Positions 1 to 9,806 of a stretch of DNA of 64,000 nt are shown piece by piece. Location: the NCBI RefSeq assembly GCF_020042285.1, contig NZ_CP083388.1, positions 832,001 through 896,000 on the forward strand, given 5' to 3'. Source of the stretch: Ferruginibacter albus. Its GTDB lineage: Bacteria > Bacteroidota > Bacteroidia > Chitinophagales > Chitinophagaceae. The number at the start of each line of letters is the position of its first letter. Position 1 is the stretch's first letter. The notes under the pieces are model-generated. The model had not been told where the DNA came from and searched no databases. It saw only the letters and a list, made by a program, of their open reading frames with translations. The position numbers and the translations under genes are program-made.

Positions 1-2082
1 GTACGAAATCCAAAAAGTTATAACTCTCAAATTGGTGTACCGTTAAGCGTATGGCAAATGAATGAGCAACATACACTTGGTATTTTTGAAGCAGGTATAT
101 CGCAGCCGGATGAAATGCAACGGTTGGAAAAAATGATCCAGCCAACCATCGGTGCGTTTACCAATATTGGTGAAGCGCATAGCGAGGGGTTCTTAAATAT
201 CCGCCAGAAGATAAATGAAAAGTTGAAGCTTTTTGTTCATTGTCCGCAATTGGTATATAATGTAGATGATGCCGATATGAATGAAGCGGTAGCAGCATTT
301 GCATCTACTGTAAAACAAAATAATCCTATCCAGCTTTTTTCGTGGAGTAAAAGAGTCGTAGCAACTTTACAAATAATCAATATTGAAAGCAATGCGAACG
401 CTACTATCATTATTGCATTATATAAAGAAGATAAAATAAAAATCACCATACCATTTACCGATGCGGCTTCTATTGATAATGCAACTACCTGTTGGTGTGT
501 ATTGTTGCAGTTAGGCATTAAGCAGGAATTGATTGCAGAAAAAATGTTGCGCTTGCGTGCAGTGGAAATGCGGCTGGAATTAAAAGAAGGCATCAACAAT
601 TGTTCCATCATCAATGACAGTTATAGCGCCGATATCAATTCATTAACCATTGCATTGGATTTTTTACAACAGCAACAGCAGCATCCCAAACGTACGTTGA
701 TATTGAGTGATATTTTGCAATCAGGAAAAAGCAGTGCAGAGTTGTATCCTGCTATCGCGGCTATCTTGCAACAGAAAAAGATCAACCGCTTTATTGGAAT
801 TGGACTGGATATATCCAAACAAAAAGAAGCGTTCAGCAATATTCCCGAAACAAATTTCTTTACATCAACCGAAGCATTTCGACAGCAGTTTCATTCGCTC
901 CATTTTTATAATGAGACCATCTTATTAAAAGGTGCAAGAGCTTTTGAATTTGAACAGATCAGTCATTTGCTCGAACAGCAGATTCATCAAACGGTATTGG
1001 AAATAGATCTATCTGCTATCACACATAACTTAAAACAATACCAGCAATTATTAAATCCCGGTGTTAAGCTAATGGCAATGGTAAAAGCATTTAGCTATGG
1101 CAGCGGAAGCTTTGAGATCGCTAATTTGTTGCAGTTTCATAAAGTAGATTATCTCGCAGTTGCATATGCAGATGAAGGAGTGGAGTTGCGTAAATCGGGG
1201 ATTACACTGCCTATAATGGTGATGAATGCAGAAGAAACAACTTTTGATGTATTACTTCAATATAATCTGGAACCGGAATTGTATTCCTTCAATATCTTAT
1301 ATGCGTTTCAAAATTATTTGCAGCAATCCGGTATCAATAGTTACCCGGTGCATTTAAAGTTAGATACAGGCATGCATCGCCTTGGTTTTGAACCACAGGA
1401 TATTGACACATTAGCTGAAGTATTACAATCATCAACTGTGTTTAAAGTGCAATCCGTATTTAGTCATTTAGCTGCCAGCGATGCTGCAGAACATGATGGT
1501 TTTACAGAAGCACAATCCATATCATTTTTAAAGAGTTCTAAAATTTTGCAGGATAAGCTGAGTTATACATTTATCCGCCACATCGGTAATACGTCTGCTA
1601 TTCATCGCCATAAAAATTTACAGTTGGATATGGTGCGTCTCGGAATCGGCTTATACGGAGTTGACAGTACGCCATCGATGCAGCAACATTTAAAGAATGT
1701 CACCACATTAAAAACTACCATCTCTCAAATCAAAAAAGTAAAGAAGGGTGAAAGTGTGGGTTATAGCCGAAAAGGAATTGCAACAAAAGATTCTGTTATT
1801 GCAACGGTGCGTATTGGTTACGCCGATGGCTACCCGAGGATTTTGAGTAATGGTACAGGTAAAATGTGGGTGAAGGGAAAACTGGCGCCCATCATTGGGA
1901 ATGTTTGCATGGATATGATCATGTTGGACATTACCGGCATTGATGCCAACGAAGGCGACGAAGTAATTGTTTTTGGAAAAGAGCTACCTGTTAGTGATGT
2001 GGCCGCTTGGGCGCAAACGATTGCGTACGAAATCCTCACAGGAATTTCTCAGCGGGTAAAGCGTATTTATTACGAAGAATAG
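1..2082 (+). CDS. murF-alr: Bifunctional UDP-MurNAc-tripeptide:D-Ala-D-Ala ligase / alanine racemase (5' truncated by window)
   Basis: The reading frame is open from base 1, so the start lies outside the window. The visible 693 residues hold the C-terminal part of a MurF ligase followed by a complete PLP-dependent alanine racemase. The MurF part begins at PKSYNSQIGVPLSVW and shows EAGIS, TNIGEAH and NDSYSA; its ATP-binding P-loop must be upstream. The racemase starts near residue 325 (TVLEIDLSAITHN). It has the PLP-lysine motif MVKAFSYGSG (Lys about 362) and the catalytic-tyrosine motif IGYADGYPR (Tyr about 607). The racemase makes D-Ala and MurF adds D-Ala-D-Ala to the peptidoglycan precursor in the cytoplasm, so the fusion joins supply and use. 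This fusion is known in Bacteroidota. An internal ATG at 58 is not the true start, because conserved MurF sequence precedes it. Confidence 0.95.
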   Translation, partial: VRNPKSYNSQIGVPLSVWQMNEQHTLGIFEAGISQPDEMQRLEKMIQPTIGAFTNIGEAHSEGFLNIRQKINEKLKLFVHCPQLVYNVDDADMNEAVAAFASTVKQNNPIQLFSWSKRVVATLQIINIESNANATIIIALYKEDKIKITIPFTDAASIDNATTCWCVLLQLGIKQELIAEKMLRLRAVEMRLELKEGINNCSIINDSYSADINSLTIALDFLQQQQQHPKRTLILSDILQSGKSSAELYPAIAAILQQKKINRFIGIGLDISKQKEAFSNIPETNFFTSTEAFRQQFHSLHFYNETILLKGARAFEFEQISHLLEQQIHQTVLEIDLSAITHNLKQYQQLLNPGVKLMAMVKAFSYGSGSFEIANLLQFHKVDYLAVAYADEGVELRKSGITLPIMVMNAEETTFDVLLQYNLEPELYSFNILYAFQNYLQQSGINSYPVHLKLDTGMHRLGFEPQDIDTLAEVLQSSTVFKVQSVFSHLAASDAAEHDGFTEAQSISFLKSSKILQDKLSYTFIRHIGNTSAIHRHKNLQLDMVRLGIGLYGVDSTPSMQQHLKNVTTLKTTISQIKKVKKGESVGYSRKGIATKDSVIATVRIGYADGYPRILSNGTGKMWVKGKLAPIIGNVCMDMIMLDITGIDANEGDEVIVFGKELPVSDVAAWAQTIAYEILTGISQRVKRIYYEE

Positions 2083-2169
2083 TGTTTATCAATACTTTCA
2101 TTCAATTTAAGCCACATTATTTTATAACAAATTTCTGAAATCCGACTTCCGAACTCTCAACTAAGAACA

Positions 2170-2177
2170 TATCTTTG
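2170..2177 (+). promoter_or_regulatory. Bacteroidota -7 element (TATCTTTG) of lspA
   Basis: TATCTTTG fits the phylum's -7 consensus TAnnTTTG. It ends 8 nt before the lspA ATG, so the transcript would have almost no leader. No clear -33 TTG is visible at the right spacing. Confidence 0.5.
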
Positions 2178-2185
2178 CGGCTCTT

Positions 2186-2854
2186 ATGAAGGGTAGAAAT
2201 ATTGCATTCATTATTGTACTTATCGTGCTGGCAGACCAGGCACTGAAGTTTTACATTAAAACGCATTTTGTTTTAAATGAATTTCACAATGTTGCGGGCA
2301 ATTGGTTCAAGCTATTGTTTATAGAAAACGAAGGCATGGCGTATGGCTGGAAATTCGGCGGTGGCTGGGGTAAAATGATCTTAACATTATTTCGCTTGTT
2401 TGCCGTAATATTTGGCGTATGGTATATTAAAGACATCATTAAAAAGAAACAACATCCCGGCTTTATAATTTGTGTAGGGTTGATCTTTGCCGGCGCTTTA
2501 GGCAATCTTATTGATAGTATGTTCTACGGATTGATCTTTGAAGAAAGTTCTCCGCTTCACGTGGCAGCGCTTTTTCCCAAAGAAGGTTATGCTGGTTTTA
2601 TGCATGGCAGGGTGGTGGATATGCTTTATTTTCCGATCATAAGGACACACTTACCAACCTGGGTGCCAATTTGGGGCGATACCGACTTTGAATTTTTTCA
2701 ACCAATATTTAACCTGGCAGACGCCTCCATTTCAACCGGCGTAATTGCATTGTTAGTTTTTCAAAAGAAATTTTTCAGGCAGCAAAATCCGGTTCAAAAC
2801 CATCCTACGGAAGAATCCCCAATACCTGCCGGAGAAAATCAACCTATTATATAA
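2186..2854 (+). CDS. lspA: Lipoprotein signal peptidase (signal peptidase II)
   Basis: Aspartyl protease of the inner membrane that cleaves prolipoproteins before the lipid-modified cysteine. The 222-residue protein has the family's four hydrophobic segments. Motifs in order are DQALKFYI (residues ~12-19), ENEGMAYGW, GALGNLIDSMFYG, GRVVDMLYFP (first catalytic Asp) and FNLADASISTG (second catalytic Asp). It is longer than the E. coli enzyme (~164), mainly through an insertion between the GNLIDS and VVD motifs and a polar tail after residue 200, which I recall as usual in Bacteroidota. It lies 104 nt after murF-alr and has its own -7 element. The next gene encodes a lipoprotein, a likely substrate. 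Confidence 0.95.
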   Translation: MKGRNIAFIIVLIVLADQALKFYIKTHFVLNEFHNVAGNWFKLLFIENEGMAYGWKFGGGWGKMILTLFRLFAVIFGVWYIKDIIKKKQHPGFIICVGLIFAGALGNLIDSMFYGLIFEESSPLHVAALFPKEGYAGFMHGRVVDMLYFPIIRTHLPTWVPIWGDTDFEFFQPIFNLADASISTGVIALLVFQKKFFRQQNPVQNHPTEESPIPAGENQPII

Positions 2855-2896
2855 AAATATATCTTTACACGCCTTACAAAAAAATAAAATCTGTTT

Positions 2897-5314
2897 ATGA
2901 AGTTTTTAAAATTTTTATTGGTTGCATGTTGTATTGCAACGGTTTTTTATTCATGCAGTAAAACAGATGGTACTACTCCGCCCTCTATTGGAACCTTAAG
3001 CGCCAGTGATACAACCGGCGATTGTTTCCCGGTTACTGTACATGGAAAATATGTAGCAGGTATCCCTCTTACCGATGATAACTATTTTGACCTTGAAGTA
3101 AACATTACAGCAGTTGGAACATTTACTATGAGCACCGACAGTGTGAATGGTATGTATTTTAGTTCAATGGGAGAGCAACGTTTTGGATATACAGGAAAAA
3201 ATACGGTTCATTTATATGGTCATGGTAAACCAATCTCATCAGGCGTAACAACTTTTACGGTATCGTATAACGGCACTACCTGTACCATTTCATTAATAGT
3301 AGATGCGCATGCTGCAGGTTCCTATGTATTTGATACAACGGGTCATGTCATTACAGCTGCAGTAAGCGGTTCATATACTACAGGAGTTCCGTTAACCAAT
3401 TCAGATTCTGTATTGGTGACGTTATCGGTTCTTCACCCGGGTTCTTTACATCTTACTTCTGATACAGTAAATGGAATGTTCTTTAGCGGCACTTCTATAT
3501 TTAATGATAGCGGTATTCATATCTTAACATTATACGGAAACGGCGTTCCGCAAACTTCGGGTAAATACACGTTTGCATTGCTTGATTCTTTAGGGGATAG
3601 TTGCAAATTTGAGATCCCGGTAGCTCCTTACGGAGGCGTATCTTCTTCTTTTAAACTGGCAGGAGATGGCGGCACTTGCTTTGGTTACAGTACATATGGC
3701 ACTTACATAGCTGGTGTTAAGCTTATGGTAGGCGATTCAGTGGTTACACAAGTAACAGCAGCAAAAGCAGGACCTTATTCTATTGTAACAGAACCTATAA
3801 ATGGTGTGACCTTTAGCGGTACGGGAAATTTCGATTCTGCAGGAATCTATAATATTGCATTGCATGGATATGGAACACCTGTATCACCGGGAACGTATAA
3901 TTATACTGCTAAATCGGATTCAAGCAGCTGTACGTTCAGCGTAAGCTATGGACAAGGGAATGCTATTTATACCTTAGGCGGAGAACCAAATGGTTGTACA
4001 GGTTTTGTTTTAACAGGCGATTATAAAACAGATGTTCCTTTAACTTTTAGCAACACGGTTTCGTTTGATGTGAATGTAACCACTACCGGCACATATAATT
4101 TTTCTGTTCCAACTACCAACGGCATTACTTTTTCAGGAAGCGGAACATTTGTAACTCCGGGACCACAACAGGTTACCCTGATCGCATCGGGAACACCTCA
4201 AACACCGGGTATTACTAATTTCACTATTCCTTCCCGTGCAGGTAATTGCAAGTTTACTATTAATGTAATATCATCTGTCGCTGTATATGAGGTTTCTGCA
4301 TCCGGCTACGGACTATGTGTAGGATTTAAATTGAACGGCGCTTATAAAGCAGGCACAGCACTTACTCCAAGCAATACATTGGTAACACAGGTAAATGTTA
4401 AATACCCCGGACCATATTCTATTTCTACTGATTCTATCGATGGGTTTATATTTAGCGCAGAAGATACTTTTCATGCAGCAGGAATACAAACGGTTACATT
4501 AAGAGGTTCAGGTACTCCTAAAGCTAATGGCACATTTAGCGGTGTAGTGGCTGATCTTCCCAATGCTTGTACGTTTAACATAAATGTTACAGGCACAGGT
4601 TCATCAGGGGGGTCTGCAGCATTTACATTAGGTGGCGCTCCAAGTTCTTGTACAGGTTTTGTGTTAGGAGGCACCTATACTGCAGGTACAGCCTTAAGCG
4701 GCTCCAATACAGTTAAATTGAATGTGAACGTAACTACGGCGGGGACCTATACAGTCAGTACGCCTTCTGTTGATGGAATGGTATTTAGCGCTTCGGGAAC
4801 TTTTGGTTCAACCGGTGCTCAAACTATAACTCTAACAGGAACGGGTACCCCAACAGCAGGAGGAACCTTTACGATCAATCCTGTTGCGGGAGCAAGCACT
4901 TGTAGCTTTAGTGTAAATGTAACCGGCGGAGTTGCGGCACCGGGTAGCATAACTGCCAGTGTAAACGGTACTCCTAAAACATTCAATACAGGTGTAACAG
5001 GGCAGAATACAGGCACGGCTATACAAATTGACGGCGCCAGCAGTGGGGGAGAAACTATGGGGATTGTTTTAGCAAGTAGTAACCTTCAACCCGGTACTTA
5101 TACACAAACCTCTGTTGATCCGGCTATAACAGCTATGTACACCAGTGGTTCAACGGTATATAATGCCGGCTATCAATTCAGTAATATAACAGTGGTGGTA
5201 ACAAATGTTTCAGCGGATCGTGTTACGGGTACTTTCTCAGGAACCTTTAAGGAAACAATAGGCTCCGGCAGCGTAACAATAACCAACGGTACTTTTGATG
5301 TACCTATTCAATAA
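2897..5314 (+). CDS. Lipoprotein with six ~108-residue repeats
   Basis: 805 residues, function unknown. The N-terminus is a lipoprotein signal (hydrophobic run, then FYSCSK, Cys about residue 20), so it should be lipidated and exposed at the outer membrane. Six repeats begin near residues 40, 150, 258, 364, 471 and 583. Their shared pattern is: Cys, GFxLxGxYxAGxxL, VNVTxxGxY, VNGMxFSxxGTF, TLxGxGTP, CTFxxxV. The paired cysteines in most repeats could form disulphides, but repeat 2 has lost its first Cys. The last ~120 residues (after about 685) form a different, non-repeat domain. The repeats look like Ig/fibronectin-type beta sandwiches (inference). There is no T9SS sorting domain. A weak -7 element (TATCTTTA, 2860-2867) precedes the ATG. 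Confidence 0.8.
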   Translation: MKFLKFLLVACCIATVFYSCSKTDGTTPPSIGTLSASDTTGDCFPVTVHGKYVAGIPLTDDNYFDLEVNITAVGTFTMSTDSVNGMYFSSMGEQRFGYTGKNTVHLYGHGKPISSGVTTFTVSYNGTTCTISLIVDAHAAGSYVFDTTGHVITAAVSGSYTTGVPLTNSDSVLVTLSVLHPGSLHLTSDTVNGMFFSGTSIFNDSGIHILTLYGNGVPQTSGKYTFALLDSLGDSCKFEIPVAPYGGVSSSFKLAGDGGTCFGYSTYGTYIAGVKLMVGDSVVTQVTAAKAGPYSIVTEPINGVTFSGTGNFDSAGIYNIALHGYGTPVSPGTYNYTAKSDSSSCTFSVSYGQGNAIYTLGGEPNGCTGFVLTGDYKTDVPLTFSNTVSFDVNVTTTGTYNFSVPTTNGITFSGSGTFVTPGPQQVTLIASGTPQTPGITNFTIPSRAGNCKFTINVISSVAVYEVSASGYGLCVGFKLNGAYKAGTALTPSNTLVTQVNVKYPGPYSISTDSIDGFIFSAEDTFHAAGIQTVTLRGSGTPKANGTFSGVVADLPNACTFNINVTGTGSSGGSAAFTLGGAPSSCTGFVLGGTYTAGTALSGSNTVKLNVNVTTAGTYTVSTPSVDGMVFSASGTFGSTGAQTITLTGTGTPTAGGTFTINPVAGASTCSFSVNVTGGVAAPGSITASVNGTPKTFNTGVTGQNTGTAIQIDGASSGGETMGIVLASSNLQPGTYTQTSVDPAITAMYTSGSTVYNAGYQFSNITVVVTNVSADRVTGTFSGTFKETIGSGSVTITNGTFDVPIQ

Positions 5315-5334
5315 TTGAGATAAGTTCTTAAAAT

Positions 5335-5366
5335 AAAAATGTTCCTGTTTTTGCAGGAACATTTTT
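5335..5366. terminator. Bidirectional terminator
   Basis: A perfect 13-bp stem (AAAAATGTTCCTG / CAGGAACATTTTT) with a 6-nt loop lies between two convergent genes. The A/T flanks give a U-tract in both directions. Confidence 0.9.
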
Positions 5367-5385
5367 ATTTATACTAAGCCGTTAG

Positions 5386-7707
5386 TTAATCAACTTTAAT
5401 TAATTTCTTTTGTGCTGTTTGATGATCGTATTCTACCAATAAAGTATAAATACCTTTACTTAAATTATCAAGATTGCCGATCGTAGCAGTGTTTAAGCCA
5501 CGGAACATCTTTTGCTGTTTCTTTTGTATCAGTCTTCCATAAGTATCGTGCAAATACAATGTAACTTCTCCGTCGGCCGGCATGATCACATCTGCCGATA
5601 TCAGATCTTTAAAAGGATTTTTTAATGAGCGCACTTCAAAATTTAAGAACTTGCTTACGATAATTATGTTGCTGTATTTATACAATCCTTTAGTATCAAC
5701 TATTTTAAGGCGATAATAGATATTTCCGTTTACAGGTTCTTCGTCATTAAAAGAATAGGCTGTTAGTTTGTTGGAATTATAAGAAGACACTTCTCCTATT
5801 TTCACAAATGTTCTGCCATCACCGCTTCTTTCAATTTCGTATTTGCTTAAATTATCTTCCGAAGTAACATTCCAGTTAAGTGTTGTTCTATTATCCGAAT
5901 TTAATTGTCCTTTAAATGATAGCAGATCTGATTTAACGATACCGCCGCAGTCAATTATTTTAAGCATGATGGTATTGCCATCGGTAAACGAACACGAATT
6001 GCTGAGAAGATTACTATCGCTGCTTGCTACTAATACCCTGTAGTAAGTTCCGCTATCTGCACCATACGCCATAAAAGAAGGATAGTTGGTTGTATATTGA
6101 TAATAGCCACTTGACATGGTAGGGGTCATAGTACCCTTGGTAGCAGTGTTTGTCCAGGTAGTACCCCCATTGGTACTTTTCTGCCAAACGTAATAAGAGT
6201 AATTGGGATTGTAGGTGTATTTTATTGTAGCACTTAAATTGGCCAATGTACCGCTGCTGCAACCTAATAAGAAAGGAGTATAATTCATTGTAGCGGTAGG
6301 TCCGCAGGTACCAATAGAAATGTCATCCAATACCCAGTCGTTACCACCGCCGCCGGAAGCATTGTTTCTTATAGAAATAACGGCAGATGTTTGTGAAGCA
6401 CTTGTTTGAAATACAAATCCTTTTTTCTGCCAGCCAATAGTATCCAATTGCCCTGATGCATAAATATCAATACCATTGATGCTAAAAGAAAGATTTGGTA
6501 AAACACCGGGCTTATATGTTTGATTACTGGCAGAATCAATACCACAATATTTACATACATTTCTTACCCATCCGGAGAACTCATAATAAGTACTTGGGCA
6601 TAAACCGGTAACAGTTTGGTTATATGCCTCACTTGTAACTACATCGGAATTTACAGAAAGCATATAGCCTCCCTTTGTACCGGAAGCAACCGGGCCATTG
6701 CCTATTGAATTATTGGTTCCTGTATGATCTCCGATAATGTCCCAAAAACCTGTAAACATTCTATTGCTGCAACTTAAACCTGCCGGGGCTCCGGAACAAC
6801 TGGTAGGACTTGTTGCATATCTTGAATTGGTTGCCGTACTTGCGATTGGACTTAAATTATTTACGATAGCATAGCTACCATCTCCCGTAGAAACAGAAGC
6901 ACTCGGAAATACATAACTATAATTTGGGATGGAAAAACTTAATCCATACGACCTGTTTGTTACAGTGCCGCTGTCAAAAGTTCCTTTCTTTTCTGCCGCC
7001 AGGTTATTACTTAATGCATTGCCGCAAAGTGTAGAAGCTGTAGTGCCACTGATCAATATTTTATAAGGCGTAGCATTTATAGTAGTATCTGAACCGCTTG
7101 AAGTTTTCTTGTAAAGAAGCTTACCTATTCCTAAAACAATCGTGTCGCCAGGACTGCCGGTAACTACTACTTTAAAAGAGGTAGTTATCAATAAACCACT
7201 AAAAAGGCGAGGATAGGTAGTTCCGATCTTTGCTGTTCTTGAACCAATAGTATCTGTAAGACTTCCGGGAGACGTGGATTTTAATGCATTTGTTCCCATG
7301 TTGATCCTGATCTGGTATTGTCCTGCACCGGGAGATGCGGTATATGTTCCTGCATCATCACCGCCTGCATAAGTATATCTCCGGGAGGTTAAACCTTCAT
7401 TGGTGATCAAGCGCAATGAATCGTTGGTGAGAATAGTTGTTTTTAACGGAATACTGTCATAATATCTTATGTTATAAAGATTGCCTGAATTACCACTGTT
7501 ATAAGAAGAACCGAAAAAGTAATTGGTTCTTATCTCCAATGTATCGCCTACCTGTATAAAGCCACCGGTTGTTTTTTTGCTGAGATTAACATAACTATTG
7601 CCTGAACCAATTAAGGGATTGTGCTGTGCATATGCACAAGCAAAAGCGAAGTGAAAAAATAGAAAGAAGAAAACAACTTTCGTAATAAGCCGCAGGCGTT
7701 TCTTCAT
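5386..7707 (-). CDS. Secreted protein with jelly-roll-like domain and T9SS sorting domain
   Basis: 773 residues, exact role unknown. A signal peptide ends near CAYAQ (residues 1-28). The middle (about 310-470) contains a cysteine-bearing segment with phrases such as YYEFSGWVRN and DWVLDDISIG, typical of carbohydrate-binding-like beta sandwiches in secreted Bacteroidota proteins. Near residue 600 comes the fibronectin-like stretch often found just before the sorting domain (LNWNVTSEDNLSKYEIERS). The last ~80 residues are a type A T9SS sorting domain (KNPFKDLISADV, then DTYGRLI and SKGIYTLLVEY). It is therefore probably exported through the outer membrane by T9SS and anchored or released. It converges on the repeat lipoprotein at a shared terminator. 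Confidence 0.8.
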   Translation of the reverse strand: MKKRLRLITKVVFFFLFFHFAFACAYAQHNPLIGSGNSYVNLSKKTTGGFIQVGDTLEIRTNYFFGSSYNSGNSGNLYNIRYYDSIPLKTTILTNDSLRLITNEGLTSRRYTYAGGDDAGTYTASPGAGQYQIRINMGTNALKSTSPGSLTDTIGSRTAKIGTTYPRLFSGLLITTSFKVVVTGSPGDTIVLGIGKLLYKKTSSGSDTTINATPYKILISGTTASTLCGNALSNNLAAEKKGTFDSGTVTNRSYGLSFSIPNYSYVFPSASVSTGDGSYAIVNNLSPIASTATNSRYATSPTSCSGAPAGLSCSNRMFTGFWDIIGDHTGTNNSIGNGPVASGTKGGYMLSVNSDVVTSEAYNQTVTGLCPSTYYEFSGWVRNVCKYCGIDSASNQTYKPGVLPNLSFSINGIDIYASGQLDTIGWQKKGFVFQTSASQTSAVISIRNNASGGGGNDWVLDDISIGTCGPTATMNYTPFLLGCSSGTLANLSATIKYTYNPNYSYYVWQKSTNGGTTWTNTATKGTMTPTMSSGYYQYTTNYPSFMAYGADSGTYYRVLVASSDSNLLSNSCSFTDGNTIMLKIIDCGGIVKSDLLSFKGQLNSDNRTTLNWNVTSEDNLSKYEIERSGDGRTFVKIGEVSSYNSNKLTAYSFNDEEPVNGNIYYRLKIVDTKGLYKYSNIIIVSKFLNFEVRSLKNPFKDLISADVIMPADGEVTLYLHDTYGRLIQKKQQKMFRGLNTATIGNLDNLSKGIYTLLVEYDHQTAQKKLIKVD

Positions 7708-7917
7708 AACAGGTGTTTTACAGGTATTGGTTAAGGTTTAAAAAGACACTATTTCTCTATAATTATAAACGCTGATTGTTAGGAATTATTTTGTTATTTA
7801 TAACACCAAATAAATAATTTTGAAGGAGTTTCTTCGTTTAAGTGTATTTTCACCGTAACTATAGAAGATTACCTACGTAGTCCTACCTTATATTTTCAAC
7901 CATTATTCCCCATACTA

Positions 7918-9663
7918 ATGAGAAAAATTTTATACTTCTTTTTAATAATCTGTCTTTTTGATAATTGTCAAGTCTTCGCACAGGGAGAAATATTTTCGAC
8001 AAAAACATTGATTAATGCAAATACTTCTTCAGGGCGTTTTCGCCATCCGTTTGCAATGGTAATGGGACCTGATGATTCGCTGTGGGTAACAGAAAAAAGA
8101 GGATATGTGATCCGGATAAACAGGACCAATGGAGGCAAAACCGAATTACTGGATATTCATAGTAAAGTAAGATTTACTACCACCGTTTCAGGGGGAAAGG
8201 TTACTGGCATCGGGCAGGATGGTTTGCTGGGAATTGCACTACATCCCGAATTAAATAAAGGCACCGGAAATGATTACGTTTATCTTTCTTATTGTTATGA
8301 TTCATCAGGGATACGAAGAATGAAAATTGTTCGATATACGTACAATCGCTCGGTACCGTCATTAACCAACGAATTAACTTTATTAAAAGGGCTTCCGGGA
8401 AGTAATGATCATAACTCCGGAAGATTGGTAATTGGAAACGTGGGTACTTATGGAACTCCCGATTATAAATTATTTTATACAATAGGCGATCAAGGTGCCA
8501 ATCAATTTGATAACTCTTGTGATACTATCAAAGCACAATACACACCAACTGCATTGCAATTATCTTCGGGTGACCTTTCCCGTTATGTTGGTAAAGTTTT
8601 AAGAATGAATTTAGACGGCTCTATACCGGCTGATAATCCCGTGTTTAACGGAGTACGTTCTCATATCTATACAATAGGTCATCGAAACCCACAAGGGCTG
8701 GCCTTTGAAAAAGACATCACAGGACAATTAGTGCCGCAAGGAAAACTGTATGGTTCAGAACAAGGTCCTGCGACCGACGATGAAATTAATTTGATCGAAA
8801 GCGGTAAAAATTATGGCTGGCCAAGAGTTGCAGGAAAGCTGGATAACGGATGGTATCGTTATTTCAGCTGGGGCGCTTCTGGTAGTTGCAATTCTTATAG
8901 TGGCGAATGTTCCAGCCAGCAAGTTACAACGGGAATACAGGAGTCAACGTTTTCTGACCCTAATTATAAAGACCCCATCTTTGATATGTACCCTAATACA
9001 CCTGCGGGAGGTGTTAATTGTAATTGGTTAGCGAATCCTACGGTAGCACCAAGCAGCATTGCGTATTATTATTTTCCTAATAAAATTCCTAACTGGGGCA
9101 ACAGCTTACTTATTCCTACTTTAAAAACAAGTGCTTTATTACGATTGAAGTTGGATGCAGCCGGAACGGGTATTGTTACAGGAACGGATACGATAGAGTA
9201 TTTTAAAAATTCATCTGCATTAAACCGCTTAAGAGATATTGTTATTGCCAATGACGGTATTACGTTTTATTTACTGACGGATAGTGTTGGTTCTACATCC
9301 GGTCCCAGCAGTGGTTCGGACGGTGGTGTTACCGATAGAGGAGGAATTATTATGTACAAATATACCGGTACTGTATTGGCATTGAATAATGATGTTCCCG
9401 AGTATGTTCGGGAAGCTCGTTTGAATTTTAAATTTTACCCGATACCAACTTCTAAAATTTTAAATGTAGAATGTAAGCAAAACACTGCTAAGCCGCTTCG
9501 TTACAACATTTATGATGCAGCGGGTAAATTGGTATTACAAGGAACCAATACACACGATAAGTTTGAAATAAATGTAGAAGGATTGTTTAAAGGTATTTAT
9601 ATCATTAAGCTATTTGATGGATATAACAGGAATGTTATTACCGATAAGATCGTAGTGAATTAG
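7918..9663 (+). CDS. PQQ-dependent sugar dehydrogenase family protein with T9SS sorting domain
   Basis: 581 residues with a signal peptide (to about VFAQG, residue 22), then a six-bladed propeller of the soluble glucose/aldose dehydrogenase family. Seen in order: MVMGPDDSLWVTEKRG, GQDGLLGIALHPE, GSNDHNSGRLVIG (containing the His that acts as general base in the family), YTIGDQGANQ, IYTIGHRNPQGLAFE, LYGSEQGPATDDEINLI and KNYGWP. The last ~75 residues are a T9SS sorting domain (FYPIPTSKILNVE, AAGKLVLQG, KGIYIIKLFDG). Predicted role: oxidation of sugars or related alcohols/aldehydes at the cell surface, provided PQQ is available. No PQQ synthesis genes are in the window. Substrate is unknown. 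Confidence 0.85.
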   Translation: MRKILYFFLIICLFDNCQVFAQGEIFSTKTLINANTSSGRFRHPFAMVMGPDDSLWVTEKRGYVIRINRTNGGKTELLDIHSKVRFTTTVSGGKVTGIGQDGLLGIALHPELNKGTGNDYVYLSYCYDSSGIRRMKIVRYTYNRSVPSLTNELTLLKGLPGSNDHNSGRLVIGNVGTYGTPDYKLFYTIGDQGANQFDNSCDTIKAQYTPTALQLSSGDLSRYVGKVLRMNLDGSIPADNPVFNGVRSHIYTIGHRNPQGLAFEKDITGQLVPQGKLYGSEQGPATDDEINLIESGKNYGWPRVAGKLDNGWYRYFSWGASGSCNSYSGECSSQQVTTGIQESTFSDPNYKDPIFDMYPNTPAGGVNCNWLANPTVAPSSIAYYYFPNKIPNWGNSLLIPTLKTSALLRLKLDAAGTGIVTGTDTIEYFKNSSALNRLRDIVIANDGITFYLLTDSVGSTSGPSSGSDGGVTDRGGIIMYKYTGTVLALNNDVPEYVREARLNFKFYPIPTSKILNVECKQNTAKPLRYNIYDAAGKLVLQGTNTHDKFEINVEGLFKGIYIIKLFDGYNRNVITDKIVVN

Positions 9664-9706
9664 AAATATAAAATTGACTAAGTCTATTTAATAGCTTTTT
9701 CACAAA

Positions 9707-9747
9707 AGGTCGCTAAGGAACAAGGATGCAAAGTTTCTTAGCGACTT
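9707..9747. terminator. 15-bp hairpin between convergent genes, possible decayed repeat copy
   Basis: AGGTCGCTAAGGAAC pairs with GTTTCTTAGCGACTT (two G-T pairs, 11-nt loop). It lies between the PQQ dehydrogenase and purK, which converge, so it may end both transcripts. The preceding bases (TTTTTCACAAAAGG) and the loop resemble the TTTCACxCAAAG palindrome family at 12784 and 31137. Confidence 0.55.
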
Positions 9748-9806
9748 ATTTATTTTGTATCTCTGCATGAAACAAAATAATACAACATAAAATTCAGTGC
9801 ATAAAA

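Noticed and set aside
2897..5314. CRISPR-like or DNA-level tandem repeats in the lipoprotein gene
   Set aside because: Similarity is at protein level with about 106-112 residues per unit; no short spaced identical repeats anywhere in the window.
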